Assembly (NCBI RefSeq): GCF_003047295.1
Contig: NZ_PZYZ01000007.1
Span: forward strand, 186,001 to 250,000
From: Nocardioides sediminis
Lineage (GTDB): Bacteria; Actinomycetota; Actinomycetes; Propionibacteriales; Nocardioidaceae
Direction: 5' to 3'
DNA length: 64,000 nucleotides
Shown here: positions 26,489 to 35,555 of the stretch, piece by piece
How positions within the stretch are numbered: position 1 is the stretch's first letter
Layout of the letters: each line of letters opens with the position of its first letter
Notes under the pieces: model-generated
What the model was told of the DNA's origin: nothing
What the model saw: only the letters and a program-made list of their open reading frames with translations
Databases searched by the model: none
Program-made: the position numbers and the translations under genes

Positions 26489-27418
26489 TCAGAGCTGGCC
26501 GGCCGCGAAGGTGTCGCAGGCCTCGAGGGTGCCCTCGTCGTAGCCGGTCGAGAACCAGCGGGCCCGCTGCTCCGACGAGCCGTGGGTCCAGCCCTCCGGG
26601 TCGACCCCCTGGCCGGACTTCTGCTGGATGCGGTCGTCGCCCACGGTCTTGGCCGAGTCGATGGCCTCCTCGATGTCGCCCTGGTCGAGCCCCTGGAGGA
26701 TGCCGTCGCCGTCGCTGGCGTCCCGGGTCCACATGCCGGCGTAGCAGTCGGCCTGGAGCTCGAGCCGCACCGCGTCGGACTGGGGGCCCTGCTGGGTGCG
26801 GACGCGGCCCATGGTGCCCATCAGGTTCTGGATGTGGTGGCCGTACTCGTGGGCGAGGACGTAGGGCTCGACGAAGTCGCCGCCCTGGCCGCCGAGCTGG
26901 CCCTCGAGGACGTCGGAGAAGAACGTGGTGTCGAGGTAGATCTGCTGGTCGGCGGGGCAGTAGAACGGGCCGACCTGCGAGGTGGCCTGGCCGCAGCCGG
27001 TGCTGACGCCGCCGCTGAAGGTGATGGTCTGGGCCGGCGCGAGCTCGGTCCCGGCCTGCTCGGGGAGGGTCGCGCCCCAGTACTGCTCGAGGGAGAAGAG
27101 CACCGCCTTGCGCGCGCAGTCGACGTCCTTGTTGGCGTCGGCGCCGGTCTTGCAGTTGGCGTACCGCTCGCTGTCCTGGTCGAGACCGGCCGGGTTGCCA
27201 CCCTGGCTGCTGGGGTCCGTGCCGGTGTCGATGCCCCCGCCGCCGCCCACGCACTGCGTCAGGACGAGGAACAGGATGATGACCAGCAGGCCGCCGATGC
27301 CGCCACCGGCCCTCGTGCCGCCGGGGAGCGGGATCCGCATCCCACCGCCACCGCCGCCGCCGCGTCCGGCGTCGCCGACACGACCCCCGCTGATGTCAGC
27401 CTTCGGGTTGAACCGCAT
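26489..27418 (-). CDS. Neutral zinc metallopeptidase (YpfJ/KPN_02809 family)
   Basis: Membrane-anchored zinc peptidase of 309 residues. A glycine-rich N-terminal segment is followed by one hydrophobic helix (GIGGLLVIILFLVLTQCVGG, residues about 40-59). The outer domain holds the zinc motif HEYGHHIQ, with LQADCYAGMW carrying the third ligand region. Four further cysteines lie in the outer domain. ATG 27418 has AAAGG upstream and a TAACCT -10. The natural substrate of the family is not known. Confidence 0.9.
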   Translation of the reverse strand: MRFNPKADISGGRVGDAGRGGGGGGGMRIPLPGGTRAGGGIGGLLVIILFLVLTQCVGGGGGIDTGTDPSSQGGNPAGLDQDSERYANCKTGADANKDVDCARKAVLFSLEQYWGATLPEQAGTELAPAQTITFSGGVSTGCGQATSQVGPFYCPADQQIYLDTTFFSDVLEGQLGGQGGDFVEPYVLAHEYGHHIQNLMGTMGRVRTQQGPQSDAVRLELQADCYAGMWTRDASDGDGILQGLDQGDIEEAIDSAKTVGDDRIQQKSGQGVDPEGWTHGSSEQRARWFSTGYDEGTLEACDTFAAGQL

Positions 27419-27458
27419 GAGGAGCGCCTTTCGACGTGAGCAGGGTGGACCGAGGGGC

Positions 27459-27464
27459 AGGTTA
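27459..27464 (-). promoter_or_regulatory. -10 hexamer TAACCT for the metallopeptidase gene
   Basis: TAACCT on the minus strand predicts a leader of about 35 nt, which contains the AAAGG ribosome-binding site. Confidence 0.4.
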
Positions 27465-27522
27465 GCGCTCCCGGGGCGCTTCGCGGGACACCGCCGATTC
27501 CTAGGGGTGGGCCCGCCCTCCG

Positions 27523-27528
27523 TACACT
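27523..27528 (+). promoter_or_regulatory. -10 hexamer TACACT, near-leaderless ABC-F gene
   Basis: TACACT ends 8 nt before ATG 27537 in the divergent spacer with the metallopeptidase gene. Confidence 0.5.
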
Positions 27529-27536
27529 CGGGACCG

Positions 27537-29135
<1,599 letters not shown>

Positions 29136-29151
29136 CCAGGTGCTCGCCGGC

Positions 29152-29182
29152 TTGTCCTCATGTGGACATGAAGTCCTAGCCT
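29152..29182 (+). promoter_or_regulatory. Promoter with overlapping dyad upstream of the ABC exporter
   Basis: TTGTCC (29152-29157) and TAGCCT (29177-29182) give a 19-bp-spaced promoter. The dyad TGTCC-N6-GGACA (29153-29168) sits on the -35 element and could be an operator; no regulator gene is adjacent. Confidence 0.42.
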
Positions 29183-29219
29183 CCGGACAGGTGGCAACCG
29201 CACGAGCGAGGAGAACTGA

Positions 29220-31103
29220 ATGTCGATGATGGGTGGCGCCGGCCGGGGGGCGATCTTCCGCACCATGCGCACGGACCGGTCCGAGGTGCCGCGCGGCGTG
29301 AGCCGCCAGACCGTACGCCGGGTGCTCGCGTTCGCGCGCCCCCACCGCGGCCTGATCGCGGTCTTCCTGCTGCTGACCGTCATCGACGCGTGCCTCGTGG
29401 TCGTGAACCCGCTGCTCGTGCAGCGGCTCGTGGACGACGGCATCACCGGCGACGACGGCCGGCTCGTGACGCTGCTGGCCCTGGCGATGGCCGGCGTCGC
29501 GGTCGTGAGCGCGGCGCTGGCCGTGGTGGCCGGCTGGTTCTCCTCCCGCATCGGTGAGGGGCTCATCTTCGACCTGCGCACGCAGGTCTTCGCGCACGTG
29601 CAGCGGCAGAGCCTGGCGTTCTTCACCCGCACCCAGACCGGCGCCCTCGTCTCGCGGCTCAACAACGACGTCATCGGCGCCCAGCGGGCCTTCACCTCGA
29701 CGCTGTCGAGCACGGTGTCCAACACGATCTCGGTCGTGGTGGTCGGTATCGCGATGCTCGCGCTGAGCTGGCAAGTCACGCTGCTGTGCCTGCTGCTCTT
29801 CCCGATCCTGCTCGTCACCTCGCGCTTCGTCGGCACCAAGCTGGCGGGCCTGACCCGCGACCAGATGGACGGCAACGCCGACCTCGGCAACGCCATGACC
29901 GAGCGCTTCAACGTCGGCGGCGCGATGCTGCTCAAGCTCTTCGGCCGCCGTGACGAGGAGGACGTGGTCTTCGCCGGCAAGGCCGGCGTCGTGCGCGACC
30001 TCGGCGTGCGGATCGCCCTGATCACCCGCGTCTTCGGGGCCGCGATGATGCTCGTCCCGGCGCTCGCCACGGCGCTGGTCTACGGCGTGGGCGGCCACCT
30101 CGCCCTGCGCGAGCAGCTGACCGTCGGCACCCTCATCGCACTCGCCACGCTGCTCCTGCGGCTGCTCGGCCCGCTGCAGGGCCTCTCCAACGTGCGCATC
30201 GACGTGATGACGGCCCTGGTCAGCTTCGAGCGCGTCTTCGAGGTGCTCGACCTCCCCTCGCTGGTCGAGGAGAAGCCGGACGCGGTCGTCCTGCCGCGCA
30301 CCGCCGCGCGGCTGGAGTTCGACGACGTCTCGTTCCGCTACCCGCGCGCCGACGAGGTGTCGCTGGCGTCGCTGGAGAAGGTCGCGCGCCTGGAGTCCCG
30401 TGACACCGGCGAGGTGCTCAGCGGCGTGTCCTTCACCGCCGAGCCCGGCCAGATGGTCGCCCTCGTCGGCCCGTCGGGCGCCGGCAAGACGACCGTCACC
30501 CACCTCGTCGCGCGCCTGTACGACGCCACGTCGGGGACCGTCCGCGTCGGCGGGCACGACGTCCGCGACGTCACGCTGGAGTCGCTGGAGGCCGCGGTCG
30601 GCTACGTCACCCAGGACGCCCACATGTTCCACGACACCATCCGCGCCAACCTCGTCTACGCCCGTCCCGGGGCCACGGACGAGCAGGTGTGGGACGCACT
30701 CGAGGCCGCGCAGGTCGGCACGCTGGTGCGCGGGCTGCCCGACGGCCTCGACACCGTCGTCGGCGACCGCGGCTACCGCCTGTCCGGCGGCGAGCGGCAG
30801 CGCCTCGCGATCGCCCGGCTGCTGCTCAAGTCGCCGGCGATCGTGGTGCTCGACGAGGCCACCGCCCACCTCGACAGCGAGTCCGAGGCGGCCGTCCAGC
30901 GCGCCCTCGACGCGGCGCTGGAGCACCGCACCTCGCTGGTCATCGCGCACCGGCTCTCCACGGTGCGCAACGCCGACCGGATCCTGGTCCTCGACGGCGG
31001 CCGGGTCGTCCAGTCCGGCACGCACGCCTCGCTGCTCGCCGAGGGCGGCCTGTACGCCGACCTGCACGCGACTCAGTTCCGCGAGGACGCCGCCGCGGTC
31101 TAG
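29220..31103 (+). CDS. Fused ABC exporter (transmembrane plus ATPase domains)
   Basis: Half-transporter of 627 residues that would act as a homodimer in the membrane. Six hydrophobic segments lie in residues about 40-320, followed by the nucleotide-binding domain with Walker A GPSGAGKTTV, signature LSGGERQRLAIARL, Walker B IVVLDEATAHLD and H-loop IAHRLSTV. The sequence DEVSLASLEKVARLES inserted just before the first strand of the ATPase domain is characteristic of one actinobacterial subgroup. ATG 29220 follows GAGGAGA. Substrate unknown. Confidence 0.92.
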   Translation: MSMMGGAGRGAIFRTMRTDRSEVPRGVSRQTVRRVLAFARPHRGLIAVFLLLTVIDACLVVVNPLLVQRLVDDGITGDDGRLVTLLALAMAGVAVVSAALAVVAGWFSSRIGEGLIFDLRTQVFAHVQRQSLAFFTRTQTGALVSRLNNDVIGAQRAFTSTLSSTVSNTISVVVVGIAMLALSWQVTLLCLLLFPILLVTSRFVGTKLAGLTRDQMDGNADLGNAMTERFNVGGAMLLKLFGRRDEEDVVFAGKAGVVRDLGVRIALITRVFGAAMMLVPALATALVYGVGGHLALREQLTVGTLIALATLLLRLLGPLQGLSNVRIDVMTALVSFERVFEVLDLPSLVEEKPDAVVLPRTAARLEFDDVSFRYPRADEVSLASLEKVARLESRDTGEVLSGVSFTAEPGQMVALVGPSGAGKTTVTHLVARLYDATSGTVRVGGHDVRDVTLESLEAAVGYVTQDAHMFHDTIRANLVYARPGATDEQVWDALEAAQVGTLVRGLPDGLDTVVGDRGYRLSGGERQRLAIARLLLKSPAIVVLDEATAHLDSESEAAVQRALDAALEHRTSLVIAHRLSTVRNADRILVLDGGRVVQSGTHASLLAEGGLYADLHATQFREDAAAV

Positions 31104-31119
31104 CGCCTTCCTGCGCGGC

Positions 31120-31125
31120 TAGGGT
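31120..31125 (+). promoter_or_regulatory. -10 hexamer TAGGGT, leaderless SDR gene
   Basis: TAGGGT ends 6 nt before ATG 31132, and no ribosome-binding site is present. Confidence 0.5.
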
Positions 31126-31131
31126 CAGGAC

Positions 31132-31887
31132 ATGGACCTGTCGCTCGCGGACCGCGTGTACGTCGTCACCGGGGGAGCGCGTGGCCTGGGCCGCGCCACC
31201 GCCGACTGCCTGGTCGCCGAGGGGGCGCGGGTCGTCCTCTCGGGCCGCTCGGCGGACTCCCTGGAGGCGGCGGCCGCCGACCTCGGGGACGCAGTCACCA
31301 CGGTGGAGGCCGACAACGCCGACGCCGACACCCCGGCCCGGCTGATCGCGGCCGCCCACGAGCGATGGGGGCGTCTCGACGGTGCCCTCGTCTCCGTCGG
31401 CGGACCGCCCAAGGGCCCCGTCACCGCGATGACCGACGAGCAGTGGACGACCGCCTTCGCGTCGGTCTTCCTCGGCGCCGTGCGCCTCTCCCGGGAGATC
31501 GGTGCCGCGCTGGGTCAGGGTGGCTCCCTGGCGCTGGTGCTGAGCTCCAGCGTGCGCGCGCCGCTGGCCGACATGGCCATCTCCAACGGCCTGCGCCCCG
31601 GCCTCGCCATGGTCGCCAAGACCCTGTGTGACGAGCTGGGGCCCCGCGGCGTGCGGGTCAACGGCCTGCTCCCCGGCCGGGTGAGCACCGAGCGGGTCGC
31701 CGAGCTCGACGCCCTGTCGGGTGACGCCGACGCGGCCCGGGCGGCCGCCGAGGCGACGATCCCGCTGGGCCGCTACGGGGAGCCGGAGGAGTTCGGCCGG
31801 GCGGCGGCCTTCCTGCTGTCGCCGGCCGCGTCGTTCGTCAACGGGGTCATGCTGCCGGTCGACGGCGGGATGCTCCGGGCGCTCTGA
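31132..31887 (+). CDS. Short-chain dehydrogenase/reductase with altered catalytic motif
   Basis: Rossmann-fold SDR of 251 residues. The cofactor motif is TGGARGLGRA near residue 14 and the chain ends in VNGVMLPVDGGM. The catalytic serine block (LSSSV) is present, but the position normally occupied by Y-x-x-x-K reads S-N-G-L-R. This resembles an SDR subgroup with SNALR-type sequences, so activity may differ or be lost. The last 115 bp overlap the convergent SURF1 gene. Substrate unknown. Confidence 0.85.
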   Translation: MDLSLADRVYVVTGGARGLGRATADCLVAEGARVVLSGRSADSLEAAAADLGDAVTTVEADNADADTPARLIAAAHERWGRLDGALVSVGGPPKGPVTAMTDEQWTTAFASVFLGAVRLSREIGAALGQGGSLALVLSSSVRAPLADMAISNGLRPGLAMVAKTLCDELGPRGVRVNGLLPGRVSTERVAELDALSGDADAARAAAEATIPLGRYGEPEEFGRAAAFLLSPAASFVNGVMLPVDGGMLRAL

Positions 31888-32669
31888 CCGTCGTCACCTT
31901 CCGTCCCGGGCGGGGGAGAGCGGCGCGAGCCCCGCACCGGTCCGCGGCCGCCGCGCGACTCGTCGTACACGAGGTAGGCGAAGCCGAAGAGCGCCAGCGC
32001 GCCGAAGAACCACCACTGCAGGCCGTAGAAGAAGTGCGGGCCGCTGTCGAGCTCGGGCAGCTGGGCGGGCGCCAGCGGCTCGGCGGGCTCGGGAGCCTCC
32101 GAGCGGAGGTCCACGAAGCCCCGCAGCACCTCGTGGCCGATCGCGGGGCCGATCTCGGCACTGCTGATGGAGCGCGTGGAGCGATCGGTCACCTCCGTGC
32201 TGTCGCCGGTCGCGTCGATCCGGACCCAACCCTCGATCTCGACCTCGCCGGGCGGGGGAGCGGGGACGTCCTCGGGCGTGGTCCCACGGTTGTCCGTGGC
32301 GAACCAGCCGCGGTCGACGAGCAGGCTCGTGCCGTCGGGAAGGACCAGGGGGACGACCACGTCCACGCCGGAGGCGCCGTCCCGGGTGCGGTAGCGGACC
32401 ACGACGCTGGAGTCCACGTCGTACGTCCCGGTGGCACTGACCCGGGTCCACTCCTCGTCGGAGGAGAGCGGCTCGTCGACGCCCATCACCTCGGTGACGG
32501 GGACGGGTGCCTGCGTCTCGTTGCGCTCGATGACCGCGTTGCGCTCCTGCCGGTCCTCGAGGCGGTGGAACTGCCACTCGCCGAGCCGCCACGCGACCCA
32601 GGCGAGCGCGAGGACGGTGAGCAGGAAGAGCACCCACCGTCTGCTGAGCAGGAAGCCGAACCGTCGCAC
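31773..32669 (-). CDS. SURF1-family cytochrome oxidase assembly protein
   Basis: Membrane protein of 298 residues helping haem A insertion into cytochrome c oxidase. It has an N-terminal helix (WVLFLLTVLALAWVAWRLGEWQ), a large outer domain with VDRGWFATDNRG, and a second helix (FYGLQWWFFGALALFGFAYLVYD), the typical SURF1 layout. The C-terminal tail of about 60 residues is polar, low-complexity, and partly encoded antisense to the SDR gene, so its real extent is doubtful. GTG 32669 has a TAGCCT hexamer 6 nt upstream. It serves the same pathway as ctaA and ctaB. Confidence 0.9.
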   Translation of the reverse strand: MRRFGFLLSRRWVLFLLTVLALAWVAWRLGEWQFHRLEDRQERNAVIERNETQAPVPVTEVMGVDEPLSSDEEWTRVSATGTYDVDSSVVVRYRTRDGASGVDVVVPLVLPDGTSLLVDRGWFATDNRGTTPEDVPAPPPGEVEIEGWVRIDATGDSTEVTDRSTRSISSAEIGPAIGHEVLRGFVDLRSEAPEPAEPLAPAQLPELDSGPHFFYGLQWWFFGALALFGFAYLVYDESRGGRGPVRGSRRSPPPGTEGDDGQSARSIPPSTGSMTPLTNDAAGDSRKAAARPNSSGSP

Positions 32670-32675
32670 TGCACG

Positions 32676-32681
32676 AGGCTA
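32676..32681 (-). promoter_or_regulatory. -10 hexamer TAGCCT, leaderless SURF1 gene
   Basis: On the minus strand TAGCCT ends 6 nt before GTG 32669. Confidence 0.5.
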
Positions 32682-32771
32682 TCCGGCACCACCGCACGCG
32701 GGTCCGCCGACCTCGCCCGTCGGACGCCCCTCCGGGTGGGCGAGTGAGGACCGTCACGCACCCCCACCACC

Positions 32772-32777
32772 TAGACT
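32772..32777 (+). promoter_or_regulatory. -10 hexamer TAGACT, leaderless moaA
   Basis: TAGACT ends 7 nt before GTG 32785. This leaves no room for a molybdenum-cofactor riboswitch. Confidence 0.5.
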
Positions 32778-32784
32778 GGCTCGG

Positions 32785-33786
32785 GTGACGACTCGGATGC
32801 TCCCGCTCGCAGATGCCTACGGCCGTGTGGCGACCGACCTGCGCGTCTCCCTGACCGACCGGTGCAACCTGCGCTGCTCCTACTGCATGCCGGCCGAGGG
32901 GCTCGACTGGCTGCCGGACGAGCAGACCCTCACCGACGACGAGGTGGTGCGGCTGATCACCATCGCCGTACGCCGCCTCGGCGTGCGCGAGGTGCGGTTC
33001 ACCGGGGGCGAGCCGCTCGTACGCCGCGGGCTCGTCGACATCGTGCGCCGCACCCACGACCTCGGCGGCGTCGAGACGTCCCTGACCACGAATGCCCTGG
33101 GCCTGCAGCGCAACGCCCGGGCGCTGCGCGAGGCCGGGCTCGACCGCATCAACGTCAGCCTCGACAGCGTGCGCCGCGAGACCTTCCACGAGGTGACCCG
33201 GCGGGACCGCCTCGACGACGTGATCGCCGGGCTCGAGGCGGCCCGGGAGGCGGGGTTGGCTCCGCTCAAGCTCAACGCCGTGCTGCTCCGCGGGATCAAC
33301 GACGACCAGGCGCCCGAGCTGCTGCGCTGGTCGATCGACCGGGGCTACGACCTGCGCTTCATCGAGCAGATGCCGCTCGACGCCCAGCACGGGTGGAGCC
33401 GGGCCGAGATGATCACCGCCGACGAGATCTTCGACGCGCTCAGCGCCGAGTTCGACCTCACCCCGCACGGTGCGCCGCGCGGGAGCGCTCCGGCCGAGCT
33501 CTTCGACGTCGACGGGGGACCGGCGACCGTCGGCATCATCGCGTCGGTCACGCGGCCGTTCTGCGGAGACTGCGACCGGGTCCGCCTCACCGCGGACGGC
33601 CAGGTCCGCAACTGCCTGTTCGCCCGCGACGAGTCCGACCTGCGCACGGCCATGCGGGCGGGTGCCACGGACGAGGAGCTCGCGCAGCGCTGGGTGGCGG
33701 CGATGGCGGGCAAGCTGCCGGGCCACGGGATCGACGACCCGGCCTTCCTCCAGCCCGACCGGCCGATGTCGGCCATCGGCGGCTGA
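32785..33786 (+). CDS. moaA: GTP 3',8-cyclase MoaA
   Basis: Radical-SAM enzyme of the first step of molybdenum cofactor synthesis. The 333 residues contain the N-terminal cluster motif CNLRCSYCMP, the TGGEPL loop, and the C-terminal cluster motif beginning FCGDCDRVRLTADGQVRNCLF. The chain ends in MSAIGG, the conserved GG-like tail of MoaA. GTG 32785 is supported by the -10 hexamer. It faces a small minus-strand gene. No other moa gene is in the window. Confidence 0.95.
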   Translation: MTTRMLPLADAYGRVATDLRVSLTDRCNLRCSYCMPAEGLDWLPDEQTLTDDEVVRLITIAVRRLGVREVRFTGGEPLVRRGLVDIVRRTHDLGGVETSLTTNALGLQRNARALREAGLDRINVSLDSVRRETFHEVTRRDRLDDVIAGLEAAREAGLAPLKLNAVLLRGINDDQAPELLRWSIDRGYDLRFIEQMPLDAQHGWSRAEMITADEIFDALSAEFDLTPHGAPRGSAPAELFDVDGGPATVGIIASVTRPFCGDCDRVRLTADGQVRNCLFARDESDLRTAMRAGATDEELAQRWVAAMAGKLPGHGIDDPAFLQPDRPMSAIGG

Positions 33787-33801
33787 CCGGGAGTCAGCGC
33801 C

Positions 33802-34011
33802 TCAGTCGGCCGGGTGGGCGACGACGTCCTTGAGGAAGCCCCGCGCCCCGAGGAAGTCGCCCAGCGTCGAGCGGTGCTCGTCGCACGCGAGCCAGGTCTT
33901 GCGGCGTTCGGGGGTGTGCACCTTGGGGTTGTTCCAGAGCAGCGCCCACGTCGCGGGGGCCGTGCACCCCTTGGCGGAGCAGATGTCGGGGAGCGTGTCG
34001 CTCAACCTCAT
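33802..34011 (-). CDS. Small conserved actinobacterial protein with Cys/His zinc-binding pattern
   Basis: Protein of 69 residues belonging to a small actinobacterial family often mislabelled acetone carboxylase, as I recall. It has Cys11 and Cys16 (ICSAKGCTAP), then LLWNNPKVHTPERRKTWLACDEH with a third Cys and a His, a plausible zinc site. ATG 34011 follows a GAAGAGG site. A hairpin lies immediately upstream. Function unknown. Confidence 0.78.
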   Translation of the reverse strand: MRLSDTLPDICSAKGCTAPATWALLWNNPKVHTPERRKTWLACDEHRSTLGDFLGARGFLKDVVAHPAD

Positions 34012-34037
34012 GACCTCTTCGACGTCGGCAAATGAAA

Positions 34038-34075
34038 CGGTGCCGGACAGCCACGGGGGAAGCCGTCCGGCACCG
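34038..34075 (-). terminator. Rho-independent-like terminator after the DUF3099 gene
   Basis: CGGTGCCGGAC (34038-34048) and GTCCGGCACCG (34065-34075) form a perfect 11-bp stem with a 16-nt loop. On the minus strand the stem is followed by TTTCATTT, so it looks like a terminator for DUF3099 transcription. It could also regulate entry into the small gene 26 bp further on. Confidence 0.65.
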
Positions 34076-34153
34076 CTGACGCCACCTCAGACGGGGGATG
34101 CTGGGTGGCGAAGTTGATTCTTGCACGACAGAACAGCAAAAACCAACAACCTC

Positions 34154-34456
34154 TTACCGGCGAGTGGCGGGCGGCGGAAGCTGCCGAGTGGTCTGCGTAC
34201 CACGCAGGTCGAAGCTGTCGTCCTTGCGCGTCTCCGGGTTGGCCATGACCACCGCGACGTACGGCAGCAGGAGGGCCGCGGCGACCAGCACCCAGCGGAG
34301 CCAGCCGGGGCCCACGGCGACGGCGGCGACGAAGCACACCGTGCGGATGGTCATGGAGATGACGTAGCGGCGCTGCCGGGCGGCGATGTCCTCGTGGTGG
34401 CTCGTCGCCGCGGTGGTGATGCGCACGGGAGCACTGCGATCCTCACGGCGGGCCAT
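34154..34456 (-). CDS. DUF3099 membrane protein
   Basis: Small membrane protein of 100 residues found in actinobacteria. The N-terminal block VRITTAATSHHEDIAARQRRYVISM is followed by two hydrophobic segments (TIRTVCFVAAVAVG and WVLVAAALLLPYVAVVMAN). ATG 34456 is preceded by a TACAGT hexamer 7 nt upstream, so it is probably leaderless. Function unknown. Confidence 0.85.
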   Translation of the reverse strand: MARREDRSAPVRITTAATSHHEDIAARQRRYVISMTIRTVCFVAAVAVGPGWLRWVLVAAALLLPYVAVVMANPETRKDDSFDLRGTQTTRQLPPPATRR

Positions 34457-34463
34457 GGCCACC

Positions 34464-34469
34464 ACTGTA
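34464..34469 (-). promoter_or_regulatory. -10 hexamer TACAGT, leaderless DUF3099 gene
   Basis: On the minus strand TACAGT ends 7 nt before ATG 34456. Confidence 0.5.
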
Positions 34470-34502
34470 CGTCGCAGGGCCCAACGCGCCGTCGGTCGTC
34501 GC

Positions 34503-34508
34503 TAGGCT
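34503..34508 (+). promoter_or_regulatory. -10 hexamer TAGGCT for dodecin
   Basis: TAGGCT predicts a leader of about 30 nt that carries the CAGGAGGA ribosome-binding site of dodecin, unlike the leaderless neighbours. Confidence 0.45.
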
Positions 34509-34544
34509 CGGCAGGGACTGTTCGCACCCACCCCAGGAGGACCC

Positions 34545-34757
34545 GTGTCCAACCGCACCTACCGCGTCACCGAGATCGTCGGCACCTCCCCGGACGGGGT
34601 CGACCAGGCCATCCGCAACGGCATCCAGCGCGCGGGGCAGACGCTGCGCCACATCGACTGGTTCGAGGTCACCCAGATCCGCGGCCACGCCGTGGACGGC
34701 GAGGTCGAGCACTTCCAGGTCGGCATGAAGGTCGGCTTCCGCCTCGAGGACGAGTGA
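34545..34757 (+). CDS. Dodecin, flavin-binding dodecameric protein
   Basis: Protein of 70 residues with the full dodecin fold: YRVTEIVGTSPDGVDQAI, then RAGQTLRHIDWFEVTQIRG, whose Trp is the flavin-stacking residue, and the final VGMKVGFRLED strand. Dodecins store or buffer riboflavin, FMN or CoA in the cytoplasm. GTG 34545 follows a strong AGGAGG. It is a single-gene unit. Confidence 0.93.
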   Translation: MSNRTYRVTEIVGTSPDGVDQAIRNGIQRAGQTLRHIDWFEVTQIRGHAVDGEVEHFQVGMKVGFRLEDE

Positions 34758-34795
34758 GCCCGGCGAGGTCTTTTCGCGTACCGCGGGGTAATCAC

Positions 34796-34801
34796 TAGCG
34801 T
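34796..34801 (+). promoter_or_regulatory. -10 hexamer TAGCGT, leaderless fabG
   Basis: TAGCGT ends 8 nt before ATG 34810 and would drive fabG-fabI. Confidence 0.5.
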
Positions 34802-34809
34802 CGAGCACC

Positions 34810-35535
34810 ATGAGCGACGACAACCGGACCGAGCCCCGATCCGTGCTGGTGACGGGAGGCAACCGCGGCATCGGCCGCGCCATCGCCGAGGCCTTCCTCG
34901 CGCAGGGCGACAAGGTCGCGGTGACCACCCGCAGCGGTGGTGCGCCCGACGGCGCGCTCGACGTGCGGTGCGACATCACCGACCCGGCGGCGGTCGAGGC
35001 CGCCTTCGCGACCGTGGAGGAGGCGCACGGCCCCGTCGAGGTCCTGGTGGCCAACGCCGGCATCACTGCCGACACGCTGGTGCTGCGGATGTCCGAGGAC
35101 GACTGGTCCAGCGTCATCGACACCAACCTGACCGGCTCCTTCCGGCTGGCCAAGCGGGCGGCCAAGGGCATGCTGCGCCAGCGCCGCGGGCGGATCATCT
35201 TCATCTCCTCGGTCGTCGGGCTGCTCGGGTCGGCCGGGCAGGTCAACTACGCGGCCTCCAAGGCGGGCCTGGTCGGCATGGCCCGCTCGCTTGCCCGCGA
35301 GCTCGGCTCCCGGTCGATCACCGCCAACGTGGTCTCGCCGGGATTCGTCGAGACCGACATGACGGACGTGCTCACCGACGAGCAGAAGCAGACCATCAAG
35401 ACCCAGGTGCCGCTGGGCCGCTACGCCACCCCCGAGGAAGTCGCCGGCGCCGTCACGTGGCTGGCGTCCGACTCGGCGGCGTACGTCACCGGGGCGGTCA
35501 TCCCGGTCGACGGCGGCCTCGGCATGGGCCACTGA
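34810..35535 (+). CDS. fabG: 3-oxoacyl-ACP reductase FabG
   Basis: NADPH-dependent reductase of fatty-acid elongation. The 241 residues contain TGGNRGIGRA (cofactor), NAGITAD, ISSVVG with the catalytic Ser, and YAASKAG with the catalytic Tyr and Lys, followed by VSPGFVETDMT. The C-terminus is the usual VIPVDGGLGMGH. It is 20 bp upstream of fabI, the same pair and order as mycobacterial fabG1-inhA. Confidence 0.95.
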   Translation: MSDDNRTEPRSVLVTGGNRGIGRAIAEAFLAQGDKVAVTTRSGGAPDGALDVRCDITDPAAVEAAFATVEEAHGPVEVLVANAGITADTLVLRMSEDDWSSVIDTNLTGSFRLAKRAAKGMLRQRRGRIIFISSVVGLLGSAGQVNYAASKAGLVGMARSLARELGSRSITANVVSPGFVETDMTDVLTDEQKQTIKTQVPLGRYATPEEVAGAVTWLASDSAAYVTGAVIPVDGGLGMGH

Positions 35536-35555
35536 CACTCGAAAGGGACTCGACA

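Noticed and set aside
32681-32785. Molybdenum-cofactor riboswitch before moaA
   Set aside because: The -10 hexamer sits 7 nt before the start codon, leaving no leader for an aptamer.
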